From assembly GCF_002115755.1 (NCBI RefSeq), contig NZ_JFKA01000003.1, positions 186,001 through 250,000 on the forward strand: DNA of 64,000 nt, given 5' to 3'. The notes below the pieces were generated by a model. That model was given only the letters and a program-made list of their open reading frames with translations. It ran no database searches and was not told the origin of the DNA. The translations under genes and the position numbers were made by a program. Each line of letters starts with the position of its first letter. Position 1 is the stretch's first letter. Source of the stretch: Thalassospira mesophila (GTDB lineage Bacteria; Pseudomonadota; Alphaproteobacteria; Rhodospirillales; Thalassospiraceae). This document shows, piece by piece, positions 33,262-41,372 of this stretch.

Positions 33262-34977
33262 TCAGGCGGCACGGATGCCATCAAGGAAGCGGTCAACTTC
33301 AGCCCGCAGCTTTTGCGAAAGCGTGCCCAGTTCTTCGGCAACTTCCAAAACCGAATGCGCCGATTTGTCGGTTTCGCCCACGGTATGGCTCACCCGTTCG
33401 ATATTGCGGGTCACTTCCTGCGTGCCAATGGCGGCCTGTTCAACATTGCGGGCAATTTCATTGGTGGCGTCGGCCTGTTCACGCACGGCGTCTGAAATTG
33501 TGCTGGTAATGTCGGTAATGCGTAAAATAACGCCGGAAATATCCTGAATGGATTTTACCGTCTTGCCGGTTTCGCTCTGAATGGCATTGATCTGGTCCGA
33601 AATTTCATCGGTTGCCCGAGCGGTCTGGTTGGCAAGGTTTTTAACTTCGGCGGCGACCACGGCAAATCCTTTGCCGGCTTCGCCCGCCCGCGCGGCCTCA
33701 ATCGTGGCGTTAAGGGCCAGAAGGTTGGTTTGCCCGGCAATGTCGCTGATCAGATTGACAATTTCACCGATTTTACCGGCGGCCTCGGACAAACCGGCAA
33801 CGGTGCGGCTGGAAACATCGGCTTCCTGCGATGCCTCGGCGGTAATTTCGGTCGACTGATGGGCCTTGTCGCCAATTTGCGTGATCGAGGCCGATAAATG
33901 GTCGGCGGCTTCTGACACGGTGCGCACATTGGTGGTGGCTTCTTCCGACGCGGCAGCAACGGTTGTGGCGTTTTTGCTGGCCTGGTCGGCGGCGGAAACC
34001 AGCTGGCGCGCGGTGTTTTGCATGCGGTCGGCCGATGTCGAAACCGATGAAACGATCCCGGCAATGATTTTTTCAAAACTGCCAATCAGGCTTTCAAGCC
34101 GGATCATGCGTTGTTCGCGCTGTTGCTGGGCGGCCTTTTGTTCAGTTTCCATACGTTCTTTGGCGATGGCGTTGGTTTTAAACACCTCGACCGAGCGGGC
34201 CATGGCACCTATTTCGTCGTGGCGGTGCGTGTTTTCAATATCAACATCGGTACGGCCATCGGCAAGGTCACGCATAACATGATCCAACTGCGACAGCGGG
34301 TTGGTGACAATATTGGACAACAGGGCACGAATGCCAATCACGGTCAGAATGATCACGATGATGCCGCCAATAACAATTCCGATCAGGATGGTATTGGTTT
34401 TTGCCTGTTCAGGTGCGACCGACAGGCTGGACGATAAAACCGCAATCACGTCGCCTTTTTCTTCGCCCATCAGCCCGCCGTGGCAGGTAAAACAAACATC
34501 CTTGTCGGCACCACTGGTGACGCCTAAAACAATCGGCATCGACATGCGATAAGTGCCATCATCGGTATAGCGTCCAACCAGTTTGCCGGTTGAAATCGCT
34601 TCCTCGTCAATGGCATCGCGGGGCAATTTAAGGGCTTTTTCCTCGTTTTCCTTCATATAGGCCAGGGTTTTGGGTGCCCAGACGGACCATAATTCGCCCG
34701 GATAATCCTGGTTGCGGCTATCAAACCAGTTATTGAAAACCTTGATGCCGATATCTTCAGAATCATCAATCCGCGCGGCCATCACGTTAACAATCAGGGC
34801 ATGGAGCGATGTCAGCTCATTGTCGCTGAGCTGACGTAACTTGGCATCCATTGCCCGACGTTCGGTCATGGCAATCATGATGAGTGCAATCACCATCACC
34901 AGTGTCACCCCGAAAGCAGAAGCCACCATGAACCGTTTGCGTATGCCCATGCGTTTCCAACCCGATAATAGCGCCAT
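33262..34977 (-). CDS. Methyl-accepting chemotaxis protein with periplasmic c-type haem domain (Tll0287-like/DUF3365)
   Basis: From ATG 34977, with GAGGGA upstream, the product is 571 residues. Helix 1 is about residues 14-36. The periplasmic region (about 37-198) carries [41 protein letters not shown] and the haem-attachment motif CFTCH (about 162-166), the layout of the Tll0287-like haem sensor domain. Helix 2 is about 200-222, then HAMP, then a full signalling domain with the hairpin-tip region [24 protein letters not shown]. It ends without a CheR-docking pentapeptide. Redox, oxygen or NO sensing is inferred from haem. It sits next to motAB. A longer start at 35097 is less likely. Confidence 0.9.
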   Translation of the reverse strand: MALLSGWKRMGIRKRFMVASAFGVTLVMVIALIMIAMTERRAMDAKLRQLSDNELTSLHALIVNVMAARIDDSEDIGIKVFNNWFDSRNQDYPGELWSVWAPKTLAYMKENEEKALKLPRDAIDEEAISTGKLVGRYTDDGTYRMSMPIVLGVTSGADKDVCFTCHGGLMGEEKGDVIAVLSSSLSVAPEQAKTNTILIGIVIGGIIVIILTVIGIRALLSNIVTNPLSQLDHVMRDLADGRTDVDIENTHRHDEIGAMARSVEVFKTNAIAKERMETEQKAAQQQREQRMIRLESLIGSFEKIIAGIVSSVSTSADRMQNTARQLVSAADQASKNATTVAAASEEATTNVRTVSEAADHLSASITQIGDKAHQSTEITAEASQEADVSSRTVAGLSEAAGKIGEIVNLISDIAGQTNLLALNATIEAARAGEAGKGFAVVAAEVKNLANQTARATDEISDQINAIQSETGKTVKSIQDISGVILRITDITSTISDAVREQADATNEIARNVEQAAIGTQEVTRNIERVSHTVGETDKSAHSVLEVAEELGTLSQKLRAEVDRFLDGIRAA

Positions 34978-35415
34978 CAATTTCCCTCGAACCCGACAAG
35001 AAGCGGAATAAAAGCACGCGGAACAGGCCCCAAAACCCGCAGGTGCCACGACTGACTTATTGCCTTTACCAATCCTCTGTTTGGTAAATTGAAGCATTGA
35101 TTTGCCTCAAGTGAGCGTTGTTATTCAGAAATATTCCAAATTCACATCACATGGCCGAGGCGGTCCTTGCCGGTTTTTGGGGGCTGTATTTGCGCGAGGG
35201 AAATCATTGCTTTTTGGGCTGTGATGTCGCTGGTCGCGCTGTTGCATACGATGGTGCAACGCAATGTATATTTGAGCGGTTTTAAACCGGCGACGGGAAC
35301 AATTGTGCCCGCCCGAGGTTGAATTTTCAGGGCCAGACGGGCATACCTTGAGCCAGCGGGGCAAATCCTTGCGCGTCAGGGATTAAAACGGGCACATCAC
35401 AAATCGGGGCTGACC
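34978..35415. other. Gene-free stretch upstream of the chemoreceptor gene
   Basis: About 438 nt between two divergently read genes. It contains the 8-bp inverted repeat TTTACCAA-N8-TTGGTAAA (35065-35088), about 90 nt before the chemoreceptor start. I see no gene with a credible ribosome binding site. Confidence 0.5.
35065..35088. promoter_or_regulatory. Inverted repeat, possible operator of the chemoreceptor gene
   Basis: TTTACCAA and TTGGTAAA form a perfect 8-bp inverted repeat with an 8-nt centre. The AT-rich arms and spacing fit a dimeric regulator; no known consensus is recognised. A hairpin function is equally possible. Confidence 0.35.
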
Positions 35416-35688
35416 ATGAATATCACCTTTGCAGATGCACAAAAGAAACTCGAAGAAATCACCGCTGAAATGTTGATCTTGATCCGTCAATACGGGTTGG
35501 ATGCGGAATCGCCGTTTGATGTAATTACAGTTGCGCGCGGCAAAATTGACAATGAACAGGATTATATTCGGTTTCTGGAACTGTCCCTTGAAGGGCGCAT
35601 TTATGGCGAATATGCCGAAGCCCTGCAAAAACAGATGGATCAGCAAGCGCAAGACGCGCAAACTACTGGTCCGCAGAATATTCATTAA
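35416..35688 (+). CDS. Small acidic protein of unknown function
   Basis: A 90-residue, mostly helical, soluble protein (ITFADAQKKLEEITAEMLIL, then DEQ-rich helices EALQKQMDQQAQDAQ). No signal peptide, membrane segment or cysteine is present. Codon use resembles the neighbours, and ATG 35416 is a reasonable start, though the ribosome binding site is weak. I do not recognise a family. It lies alone before a gene-poor stretch and another small unknown gene. Confidence 0.6.
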   Translation: MNITFADAQKKLEEITAEMLILIRQYGLDAESPFDVITVARGKIDNEQDYIRFLELSLEGRIYGEYAEALQKQMDQQAQDAQTTGPQNIH

Positions 35689-36039
35689 GTCCCCCTTGGC
35701 GCAGGGTCAGGGCAGGGGCACGGTATTTTTAAGCGGGGAATTTTCTGTTTTGCCCGTGTGGTTGTGCCCCTGATGCCGTGCCTTAGTTTTTCTTTTTTCC
35801 TGTGTTGGTTGCGATTGCGCGGCTGAAAATCACGCAAAAAGGGCTGATTTTCGGGATTTTTCACGGGTTTCTGGCGCCGTGGTCATAAAAGCTTCGCCAA
35901 CATGTCACCGTCTTGCAGTTGAGATAACTCAATTCCCGGCCTATATCGCGGTGGTCGATGCGCTGTACGGCAAAGTACATAAAAAGCGTGCGGCATTGTC
36001 GGGCAATTTGCCGGGCATACCGGGAAAACGAGCAACAGG
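35689..36039. other. Gene-free stretch between two small unknown genes
   Basis: About 351 nt with long-range inverted GGCACGG / CCGTGCC copies near 35715 and 35775 and short repeats such as AAAATCACGC ... GATTTT. No gene or strong terminator was seen. Confidence 0.45.
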
Positions 36040-36297
36040 ATGGCTGACATGAATAAAAGTTATGTTCAGACCTTGATGGAAGTCGAAAAAGTATTTGGTC
36101 AGATCAATGACCATGATTACCGTTTATATCGGGCGGTATGGGGCAATCGCCAGGCAGCCAATATTGGCATGCCGCGGGGCACCCGGGCTGAAATCAGCCG
36201 CAAACTGGCCGACGATTTTACCTCGGCAATTCAGGGCGGCGTGGTCGCACATGCGATTGTTGCGGGGCGCAAAATGGCGTTTCATTCCGCCGCCTGA
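36040..36297 (+). CDS. Small basic protein of unknown function
   Basis: An 85-residue soluble protein with the run NDHDYRLYRAVWGNRQAANIG in the middle and a helical end. Starts at 36040 (after AGCAACAGG) and 36049 are both possible. No cysteine pair, signal peptide or known domain is seen. It is 123 nt before apt, separated from it by a terminator, so it is its own unit. Confidence 0.6.
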   Translation: MADMNKSYVQTLMEVEKVFGQINDHDYRLYRAVWGNRQAANIGMPRGTRAEISRKLADDFTSAIQGGVVAHAIVAGRKMAFHSAA

Positions 36298-36358
36298 TCG
36301 TCGTTCAAACCGTATTATTGACTGCAGCATTGCATTTTTCGCCAAGCTGCCCGATTTT

Positions 36359-36402
36359 AAGCCGCCATTCGATGGTATCGATGGCGGCTTTGTTTTTGTT
36401 TT
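36359..36402 (+). terminator. Rho-independent terminator before apt
   Basis: A 10-bp perfect stem (AAGCCGCCAT / ATGGCGGCTT) with a 12-nt loop is followed by TGTTTTTGTTTTT. It ends the small upstream gene. Confidence 0.85.
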
Positions 36403-36420
36403 TCGGGCCGGAGGCCAGTT

Positions 36421-36948
36421 ATGTCGATTAAATCCCTGATCCGCACGATCCCTGATTATCCTAAAACCGGGATCATGTTTCGCGATATTACCACCCTTTT
36501 TGGCGATGCCGAGGGCCTGCGCGAGGTTGTTGACACGCTGGCGGGTGAATTTCAGGGCCAGAAGATTGACGTTATTGCCGGGATCGAGGCACGCGGGTTT
36601 ATCATCGGCCCTGCTGTTGCACTGGCCCTGGGCGTTGGCTTTATTCCCATTCGCAAACAGGGCAAACTGCCTGCCAAAACCATTTCCGTCGAATATGACC
36701 TGGAATACGGCTCGGACATTATTGAAATGCATGTTGATGCCGTCAAACCTGGCCAGCGCGTGTTGATCCTTGATGATCTGATCGCAACCGGCGGAACCGC
36801 CCTTGCCGCAATCGATCTGATTGAAAAAGCCGGTGCCGTTCCGGTTTCGTGCGCTTTTATCATTGATTTGCCCGACATTGGCGGGGCTGCGCGCATTCGG
36901 GAACGCGGCGTGCCAGTCTTCACCCTTGTGGAATTCGAGGGCGATTGA
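36421..36948 (+). CDS. apt: Adenine phosphoribosyltransferase
   Basis: Apt salvages adenine to AMP using PRPP. The product is 175 residues, the usual length. IRTIPDYPKTGIMFRDITTL is the characteristic N-terminus, GIEARGFIIGPAVALALG is the adenine-binding region, and RVLILDDLIATGGTALAAIDLI is the PRPP loop. GGAGG precedes ATG 36421. It is cytoplasmic, a single gene between terminators. Confidence 0.96.
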   Translation: MSIKSLIRTIPDYPKTGIMFRDITTLFGDAEGLREVVDTLAGEFQGQKIDVIAGIEARGFIIGPAVALALGVGFIPIRKQGKLPAKTISVEYDLEYGSDIIEMHVDAVKPGQRVLILDDLIATGGTALAAIDLIEKAGAVPVSCAFIIDLPDIGGAARIRERGVPVFTLVEFEGD

Positions 36949-37081
36949 TCCATCGTCAGGAATAATGGACTCAACTCCAGGTTTCAGGTGAGTTCATTTA
37001 CCTGTCTTTTTTGTGTAAAATGCGGTATGATCATAAGTGTTGATCATGTGAACAACCATCTTTTCAACGATGGTGAATATA

Positions 37082-37537
37082 ATGATACCGCAAGTTCCCC
37101 GTGCCCAGACAACCAATGCTGCCATGCATATGTCGCGGCTGGCTCCGGCAGGCGCACGCGGCATAGCCACGGTTAACCGCGATGCCGGTATCGAGGCGAC
37201 CAACGAACAGTTTGGCTATCAATCCGATACCGATGGCACCTTGTTCAATGCCTTCCTTGAGGAAAAAAATCGCCACGGCACATCGCATGGTGGCAAGGAC
37301 GACAACGACGCCCGCCATCATCGCAAGGCCCGCACCAGCACTAGTAATGGCCCGGCAATGCGCGATTTTTCTGGTGATAAAGCCAGTTACGATGGCGCGC
37401 GCTTTGCCGATTTTCTCGATTTTGACGGCCCGCTCGACCTTGGCGCACGCCGGTCGCCCCAATCCATCTATGCGATGGTGAATGCGGTAACCCACGGCAT
37501 GCCCCAGCGCGGGGAACAACTTGATTTCCGTGTCTAG
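37082..37537 (+). CDS. Hydrophilic protein of unknown function
   Basis: From ATG 37082 the product is 151 residues; ATG 37070 is an alternative. It is highly charged and Asn/Asp/His-rich with little hydrophobic core until GARFADFLDFDGPLDLGARRSP and a helical end SIYAMVNAVTHGM. The middle (EEKNRHGTSHGGKDDNDARHH) looks disordered. No family recognised. A short hairpin (ACCATC ... GATGGT) overlaps the start region. An antisense frame (37064-37747) has Cys/Arg-rich low-quality sequence and was not called. Confidence 0.5.
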   Translation: MIPQVPRAQTTNAAMHMSRLAPAGARGIATVNRDAGIEATNEQFGYQSDTDGTLFNAFLEEKNRHGTSHGGKDDNDARHHRKARTSTSNGPAMRDFSGDKASYDGARFADFLDFDGPLDLGARRSPQSIYAMVNAVTHGMPQRGEQLDFRV

Positions 37538-37806
37538 AACGGTGTTTGGTTTTCCCGTGCGGGCTTTATTCGCGCTCCTGTTCCTGTTGTAATCCTGCTG
37601 TGCCAAGGTCGGGGTGTTTTGTGCTGTTTTTCTCGTGGTCGTGTTATGGACCTGTGCCCGATGTCTGTAACAGGGCCGGGGCGGGCGGTGACGCATGTTA
37701 CCGCCGCAATCTCGGCCCTTGTTGGGGCGGCGGGGGCTGGCTATCATGGCGATAAGGGATGCGCCATTGGTGCGCGGCCATTTTCCATCTTTCGCTCAGG
37801 GCAGGA

Positions 37807-38349
37807 ATGAAACAAAAACCGGTTCTTTATTCGGTCTATGACGTCGCCTTTCGGCTGATTGATCATGCGCTGAACGATAACGAATATTTGCAACCGCAAA
37901 AGCTGCATCGCGTGCTGTATCTTGCCCAAGGCTATTTTGGTGCGGCCTATCATGGGGCAATGTTGATGCCGGCTGTTTTTATCGCCGAGGAAGCCGGGCC
38001 GATTGAACCTAACCTGTATGTGTTGATGGAAGAAACCCGGCCAGATGTGCGCCTGAAGGCGATTAACGAAAAAACCAGCCATTTTATTGAAAGCATCTGG
38101 CGGCAGTTCGGCCATCATTCGGTCGACCATCTTAATGCGTCGATCCGCAATCATGCCCCCTATCACGATGCCTGGCAGGCCGGGCCGGGCACGGTTATTT
38201 CATTTGATGAAATGGTCACGTTTTACACCTCCGTTCGTAAAACAGCCACCACCCCCGAAGCCGACGGGGTGGTCCGCCCGCGTGTCATGCGCTCGCACAA
38301 AGGCAAACCCGTTGCCACCACCGACTGGCGCCCGCGCCGCATAAAATAA
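37807..38349 (+). CDS. Panacea-domain (DUF4065, SocA-like) protein
   Basis: From ATG 37807 the product is 180 residues. The family pattern is clear: SVYDVAFRLIDHALNDNEYL, LQPQKLHRVLYLAQGYFGAAYHG and IAEEAGPIEPNLY, matching the Panacea antitoxin domain (antitoxins that neutralise many unrelated toxins and include the phage-linked GepA/SocA proteins). The C-terminal third is basic and proline-rich (RVMRSHKGKPVATTDW). Upstream is an unrelated 151-residue protein 269 nt away, and downstream a MITE, so no toxin partner is evident. It may be an orphan or act with an unrecognised neighbour. Confidence 0.78.
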   Translation: MKQKPVLYSVYDVAFRLIDHALNDNEYLQPQKLHRVLYLAQGYFGAAYHGAMLMPAVFIAEEAGPIEPNLYVLMEETRPDVRLKAINEKTSHFIESIWRQFGHHSVDHLNASIRNHAPYHDAWQAGPGTVISFDEMVTFYTSVRKTATTPEADGVVRPRVMRSHKGKPVATTDWRPRRIK

Positions 38350-38447
38350 CTGGTTCACGCTGGTCCACGCGAACGGGCTGGCGGTCGTTTACATCCCGGT
38401 ATCGCAGCATTTTTCCTGAAATCCGGCCAGAACCAGACGATCCGATC

Positions 38448-38714
38448 TAGAGCATGTTTCCGTTAATAAGACCCATTTTGTTTAATTTTGACGTGCCGTT
38501 TGGCAAGGCACAGCGCGCCGCGCGATGCGGCGCATCGGGCAAGCGGTGTAACGCCGTCAAACGCCGTCAAAATTGAACCCTCCGGGCCCGCGCATTTTGC
38601 TGCTCGGCTACGTCGAAATCCTTGTCCGTAACCCCGTTACGCCCTGCGGACTTCTCCTTGCCGAGCAGCAAAATGCGCGGGCAGAATGGGTCTTATTAAA
38701 GGAAATATGCTCTA
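38448..38714. mobile_element. MITE-like element with terminal and nested inverted repeats
   Basis: A 267-bp element bounded by imperfect 31-33-bp inverted repeats: TAGAGCATGTTTCC on the left and GGAAATATGCTCTA on the right, with inner arms AATAAGACCCATT / AATGGGTCTTATT. Inside are a perfect 23-bp inverted repeat (38586-38608 and 38660-38682) and a 10-bp one (38484-38493 and 38565-38574), plus a 10-bp direct repeat ACGCCGTCAA twice at 38551-38570. It has no gene. TA at both ends would fit TA target duplication of Tc1/mariner-IS630 type elements; that assignment is inference. Confidence 0.8.
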
Positions 38715-38719
38715 AATGT

Positions 38720-40081
38720 TCAGTCTTTTGGCCGGGCCGGCGGGATCGGCATGATCCGCCGCATCGGGTTGTTGGAGGGTTCGGGGTCAATGGTGGGCGC
38801 CGGGGCAGGGTTGTTTTGTGTGCCGCTTTTGCCATTCGCATCGTTCGGCGCCGATGGGTGATCGGTCAGATTATCGGTGCGATCATCGCCATCGGCTATG
38901 TCATCAAGGGCGGATCCGGCTTCGGTCGGGGAACTGGCACCTGTTTCGGTGTTGTTTTGCGCATCGTTCTGGTCGCCATCACCGGCAGGGGGCTGCTGTA
39001 CGGGGGATTGCGGTGCCGTAAAAGGTGCCGGAACGGCAGGTTTGGTGCCGTTTATTTGTGCGGGGGCCGGTGATGCAGGGGCATGGGGCATTTTTATGCC
39101 TTCGCACGGGTCCGACCGGTCCAGATCGGATGTAAACCAGATAAAATCCACACTGTGGTCCGGGCCAAACGCCTTTAGGGAATCGGCAGGCGCAGAGGAG
39201 GGATCGCCCGAGTTGGGGGCTTCAAGCATGGTAATGACAATGCTGGTGCCTTTGGGGTCGAACCGCCGTAAATGCCACGGCACCCCGATATTGGCCCGGG
39301 CATGCATGGCACCTGTAATCAGGAAAGCGCCCTTGATGCCTTTGGCCCTGGTGGCATCAAACATCGCACGCGCCAGCGATGCGTCGCGGGCAAACTGGAT
39401 GGTGCTAAAAGGGGGGGCTTGTTCTGGCGATAATACGCCGCAATGGGCGTTAACAATTTCACGATCAAACAGGGTTTTTGTTTCTGCCGGGATCGGGGGC
39501 AGGGCCAGCTTTTTGGCAAGGCTTGTGGGCAGGGCCCCATTGCCCTTGGCCATTAACGGCGCAATCAGGGCTTTGGGCAGGTTGCCTGCGACCATGGGAA
39601 GCTGGTGCTGGCGGGCGGCTTCGGCAATCGGGGAATAATCCTGCCATAAAGGCCAGCCGCTATCTTCCCAGTTAAGCTGGTTGCCGATATCATCGATGGT
39701 AATTTTTTTGTTGTTCCAGGCGTCGTCAAGCGCGCTTTGCTGGTCGCGGTTGATCATTTCCCACACAACGGCTCGTTTCAGGCCATCGCCGGACAAAACA
39801 TCAATCAGCTCAGCCTGGCGTTGATGATGAATAAGGTTGTCGTGGGTTTCGCCCAGCAAAATGTATTTTGCCCCGGCTGCCGCCGATTGCAGAGTTTCAA
39901 GGCGCACATAATCGCCGCGCGCCACATCATAGATCAAACCCGGCGCAGGGGCCATTGGGGGCATACCCCCGTTGGCTGCCTGTGCCGGGGCAATTGTGCC
40001 AAGGCTCAGAACAATCAGCAGATAAACAATAAACGGGAAGCAGGCCGTTGCGACCTGTGGTTTGTTGTGAATTGTTGGCAT
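38720..40081 (-). CDS. ChaN family (haem-binding uptake-like) secreted protein with long acidic tail
   Basis: From ATG 40081 the product is 453 residues. A signal sequence (YLLIVLSLGTIAPAQA) precedes ILLGETHDNLIHHQRQ, the conserved ChaN N-terminal motif, and VVWEMINRDQQSALD. The core ends with GAFLITGAMHARANIGVP, also conserved. ChaN-like proteins bind haem or iron and belong to the Tiki/EreA-like group. The last 130 residues are Pro/Ala/Asp/Asn-rich and appear disordered. The TGA stop lies 5 nt from the MITE edge. It lies 30 nt downstream of a MetC-type enzyme gene, probably the same transcript. Confidence 0.82.
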   Translation of the reverse strand: MPTIHNKPQVATACFPFIVYLLIVLSLGTIAPAQAANGGMPPMAPAPGLIYDVARGDYVRLETLQSAAAGAKYILLGETHDNLIHHQRQAELIDVLSGDGLKRAVVWEMINRDQQSALDDAWNNKKITIDDIGNQLNWEDSGWPLWQDYSPIAEAARQHQLPMVAGNLPKALIAPLMAKGNGALPTSLAKKLALPPIPAETKTLFDREIVNAHCGVLSPEQAPPFSTIQFARDASLARAMFDATRAKGIKGAFLITGAMHARANIGVPWHLRRFDPKGTSIVITMLEAPNSGDPSSAPADSLKAFGPDHSVDFIWFTSDLDRSDPCEGIKMPHAPASPAPAQINGTKPAVPAPFTAPQSPVQQPPAGDGDQNDAQNNTETGASSPTEAGSALDDIADGDDRTDNLTDHPSAPNDANGKSGTQNNPAPAPTIDPEPSNNPMRRIMPIPPARPKD

Positions 40082-40111
40082 GTTCCGGTTCGGCGTTGCG
40101 ATCAAAAAGGG

Positions 40112-41266
40112 TTATTTGGTCTGGTTCAGGGCCGTTTCAATATCGTCGATCAAATCATCGATATGTTCAATCCCGACAGACATGCGCAAAAGATCCCCCG
40201 GCACCGGGCTGGTGGGCCCTTCGACAGAGGCGCGATGTTCGATCAGGCTTTCAACCCCGCCCAGTGACGTAGCACGTTTAAACAGTTTGCACGCATTATG
40301 AAAGGCTACAGCGCGTTCTGTCCCGCCTTTTACCCGCAAAGACAACATACCGCCAAAGCCACCCTGCATTTGTTTTTTGGCAATGTCGTGGCCGATATGG
40401 CTTTCAAGGCCGGGATATTGCACCTGTTCAATTTCAGCATGGGTTTCAAAATGCCGGGCAATTGCCATGGCATTGCTGCTTGCCCGTTCCACCCGCACCG
40501 AAAGGGTGCGCATGCCGCGCAACAGCAACCATGTTTCAAACACGCCCAAAACGGCCCCGCCGCCTTTGTGTTGTTTGCAAACCTGCGCCCAGAACGCATC
40601 TTTTTTCGCACAGGTTAAGGTGCCTGCCAAAACATCGCTATGCCCGTTCAGGTATTTGGTGGCCGAATGCATGACAATATCGGCGCCAAATTCAATTGGC
40701 CGGGTAATTAGCGGCGTTGCCACGGTGTTATCAACCGCCACAATCGCGCCAATGGCGTGGGCGGCCTTGGCAACTGCGGCAATGTCGGTAATTTGCCAGT
40801 CGGGGTTGGCGGGGGTTTCCAGCCAGATCAGCTTTGTTTTGCCCGGCTGCATGTGTTTGGCCCATGCGTCGGCATCGCCGTTATCAACAAAATCAAACGT
40901 CAGGCCCGACCGCACACCGATATCCTGCATAAACGCGCGCAAGGCCCAGTACATTACCTTGGGCGCAACCACATGGTCGCCAGGTTGCAGGGCTTGTAAC
41001 ACACAAACCGCTGCCGCCATGCCCGATGCAAACAACCGGCTGTCGGCCCCGCCTTCAAGGGCGTTTAAAACGGCACAGGCCTGATCATAGGTCGGGTTAT
41101 CGGCGCGGGTATAGCAGCGCCCGTCGTGATAGCTAAGGTCGGTATTGCGTTCAAACGTGGTCGAAGGATAAAGCGGCGGCGTAACAGAACGGGTGGTTTC
41201 ATCGACCCAGCCCAGCGCCTGTGCCGCAACCGTTGCGGCATGCTGGTTATTGGTTTTGTGGGGCAT
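40112..41266 (-). CDS. metC: Trans-sulfuration PLP enzyme (cystathionine beta-lyase type), copy 1
   Basis: This 384-residue Cys/Met-metabolism PLP enzyme has the N-terminal tyrosine/arginine region STTFERNTDLSYHDGRCYTRADNPT, SGMAAAVCVLQALQPGDHVV, the PLP lysine in SATKYLNGHSDVLAG and the C-terminal TSLGGVESLIEHRAS region. This places it with cystathionine beta-lyases (cystathionine to homocysteine, pyruvate and ammonia), although gamma-synthase-type or methionine lyases cannot be excluded. AGGGA precedes ATG 41266. A second, divergent copy is at 58.3 kb. It is upstream of the ChaN-like gene. Confidence 0.85.
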   Translation of the reverse strand: MPHKTNNQHAATVAAQALGWVDETTRSVTPPLYPSTTFERNTDLSYHDGRCYTRADNPTYDQACAVLNALEGGADSRLFASGMAAAVCVLQALQPGDHVVAPKVMYWALRAFMQDIGVRSGLTFDFVDNGDADAWAKHMQPGKTKLIWLETPANPDWQITDIAAVAKAAHAIGAIVAVDNTVATPLITRPIEFGADIVMHSATKYLNGHSDVLAGTLTCAKKDAFWAQVCKQHKGGGAVLGVFETWLLLRGMRTLSVRVERASSNAMAIARHFETHAEIEQVQYPGLESHIGHDIAKKQMQGGFGGMLSLRVKGGTERAVAFHNACKLFKRATSLGGVESLIEHRASVEGPTSPVPGDLLRMSVGIEHIDDLIDDIETALNQTK

Positions 41267-41372
41267 TTTTTGGTTTCCCTGATGGTGGTGGCCATGCTTA
41301 ATTGTTATACCCTAATGCGCCCTATCGTTTTGGGGAACCACAAAAATACCCGGCTGACCGGCTATCAGGGAT

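Noticed and set aside
37064-37747. A 227-codon minus-strand frame
   Set aside because: Arg/Cys/His-rich without hydrophobic core, no ribosome binding site, and it overlaps a more plausible plus-strand gene.
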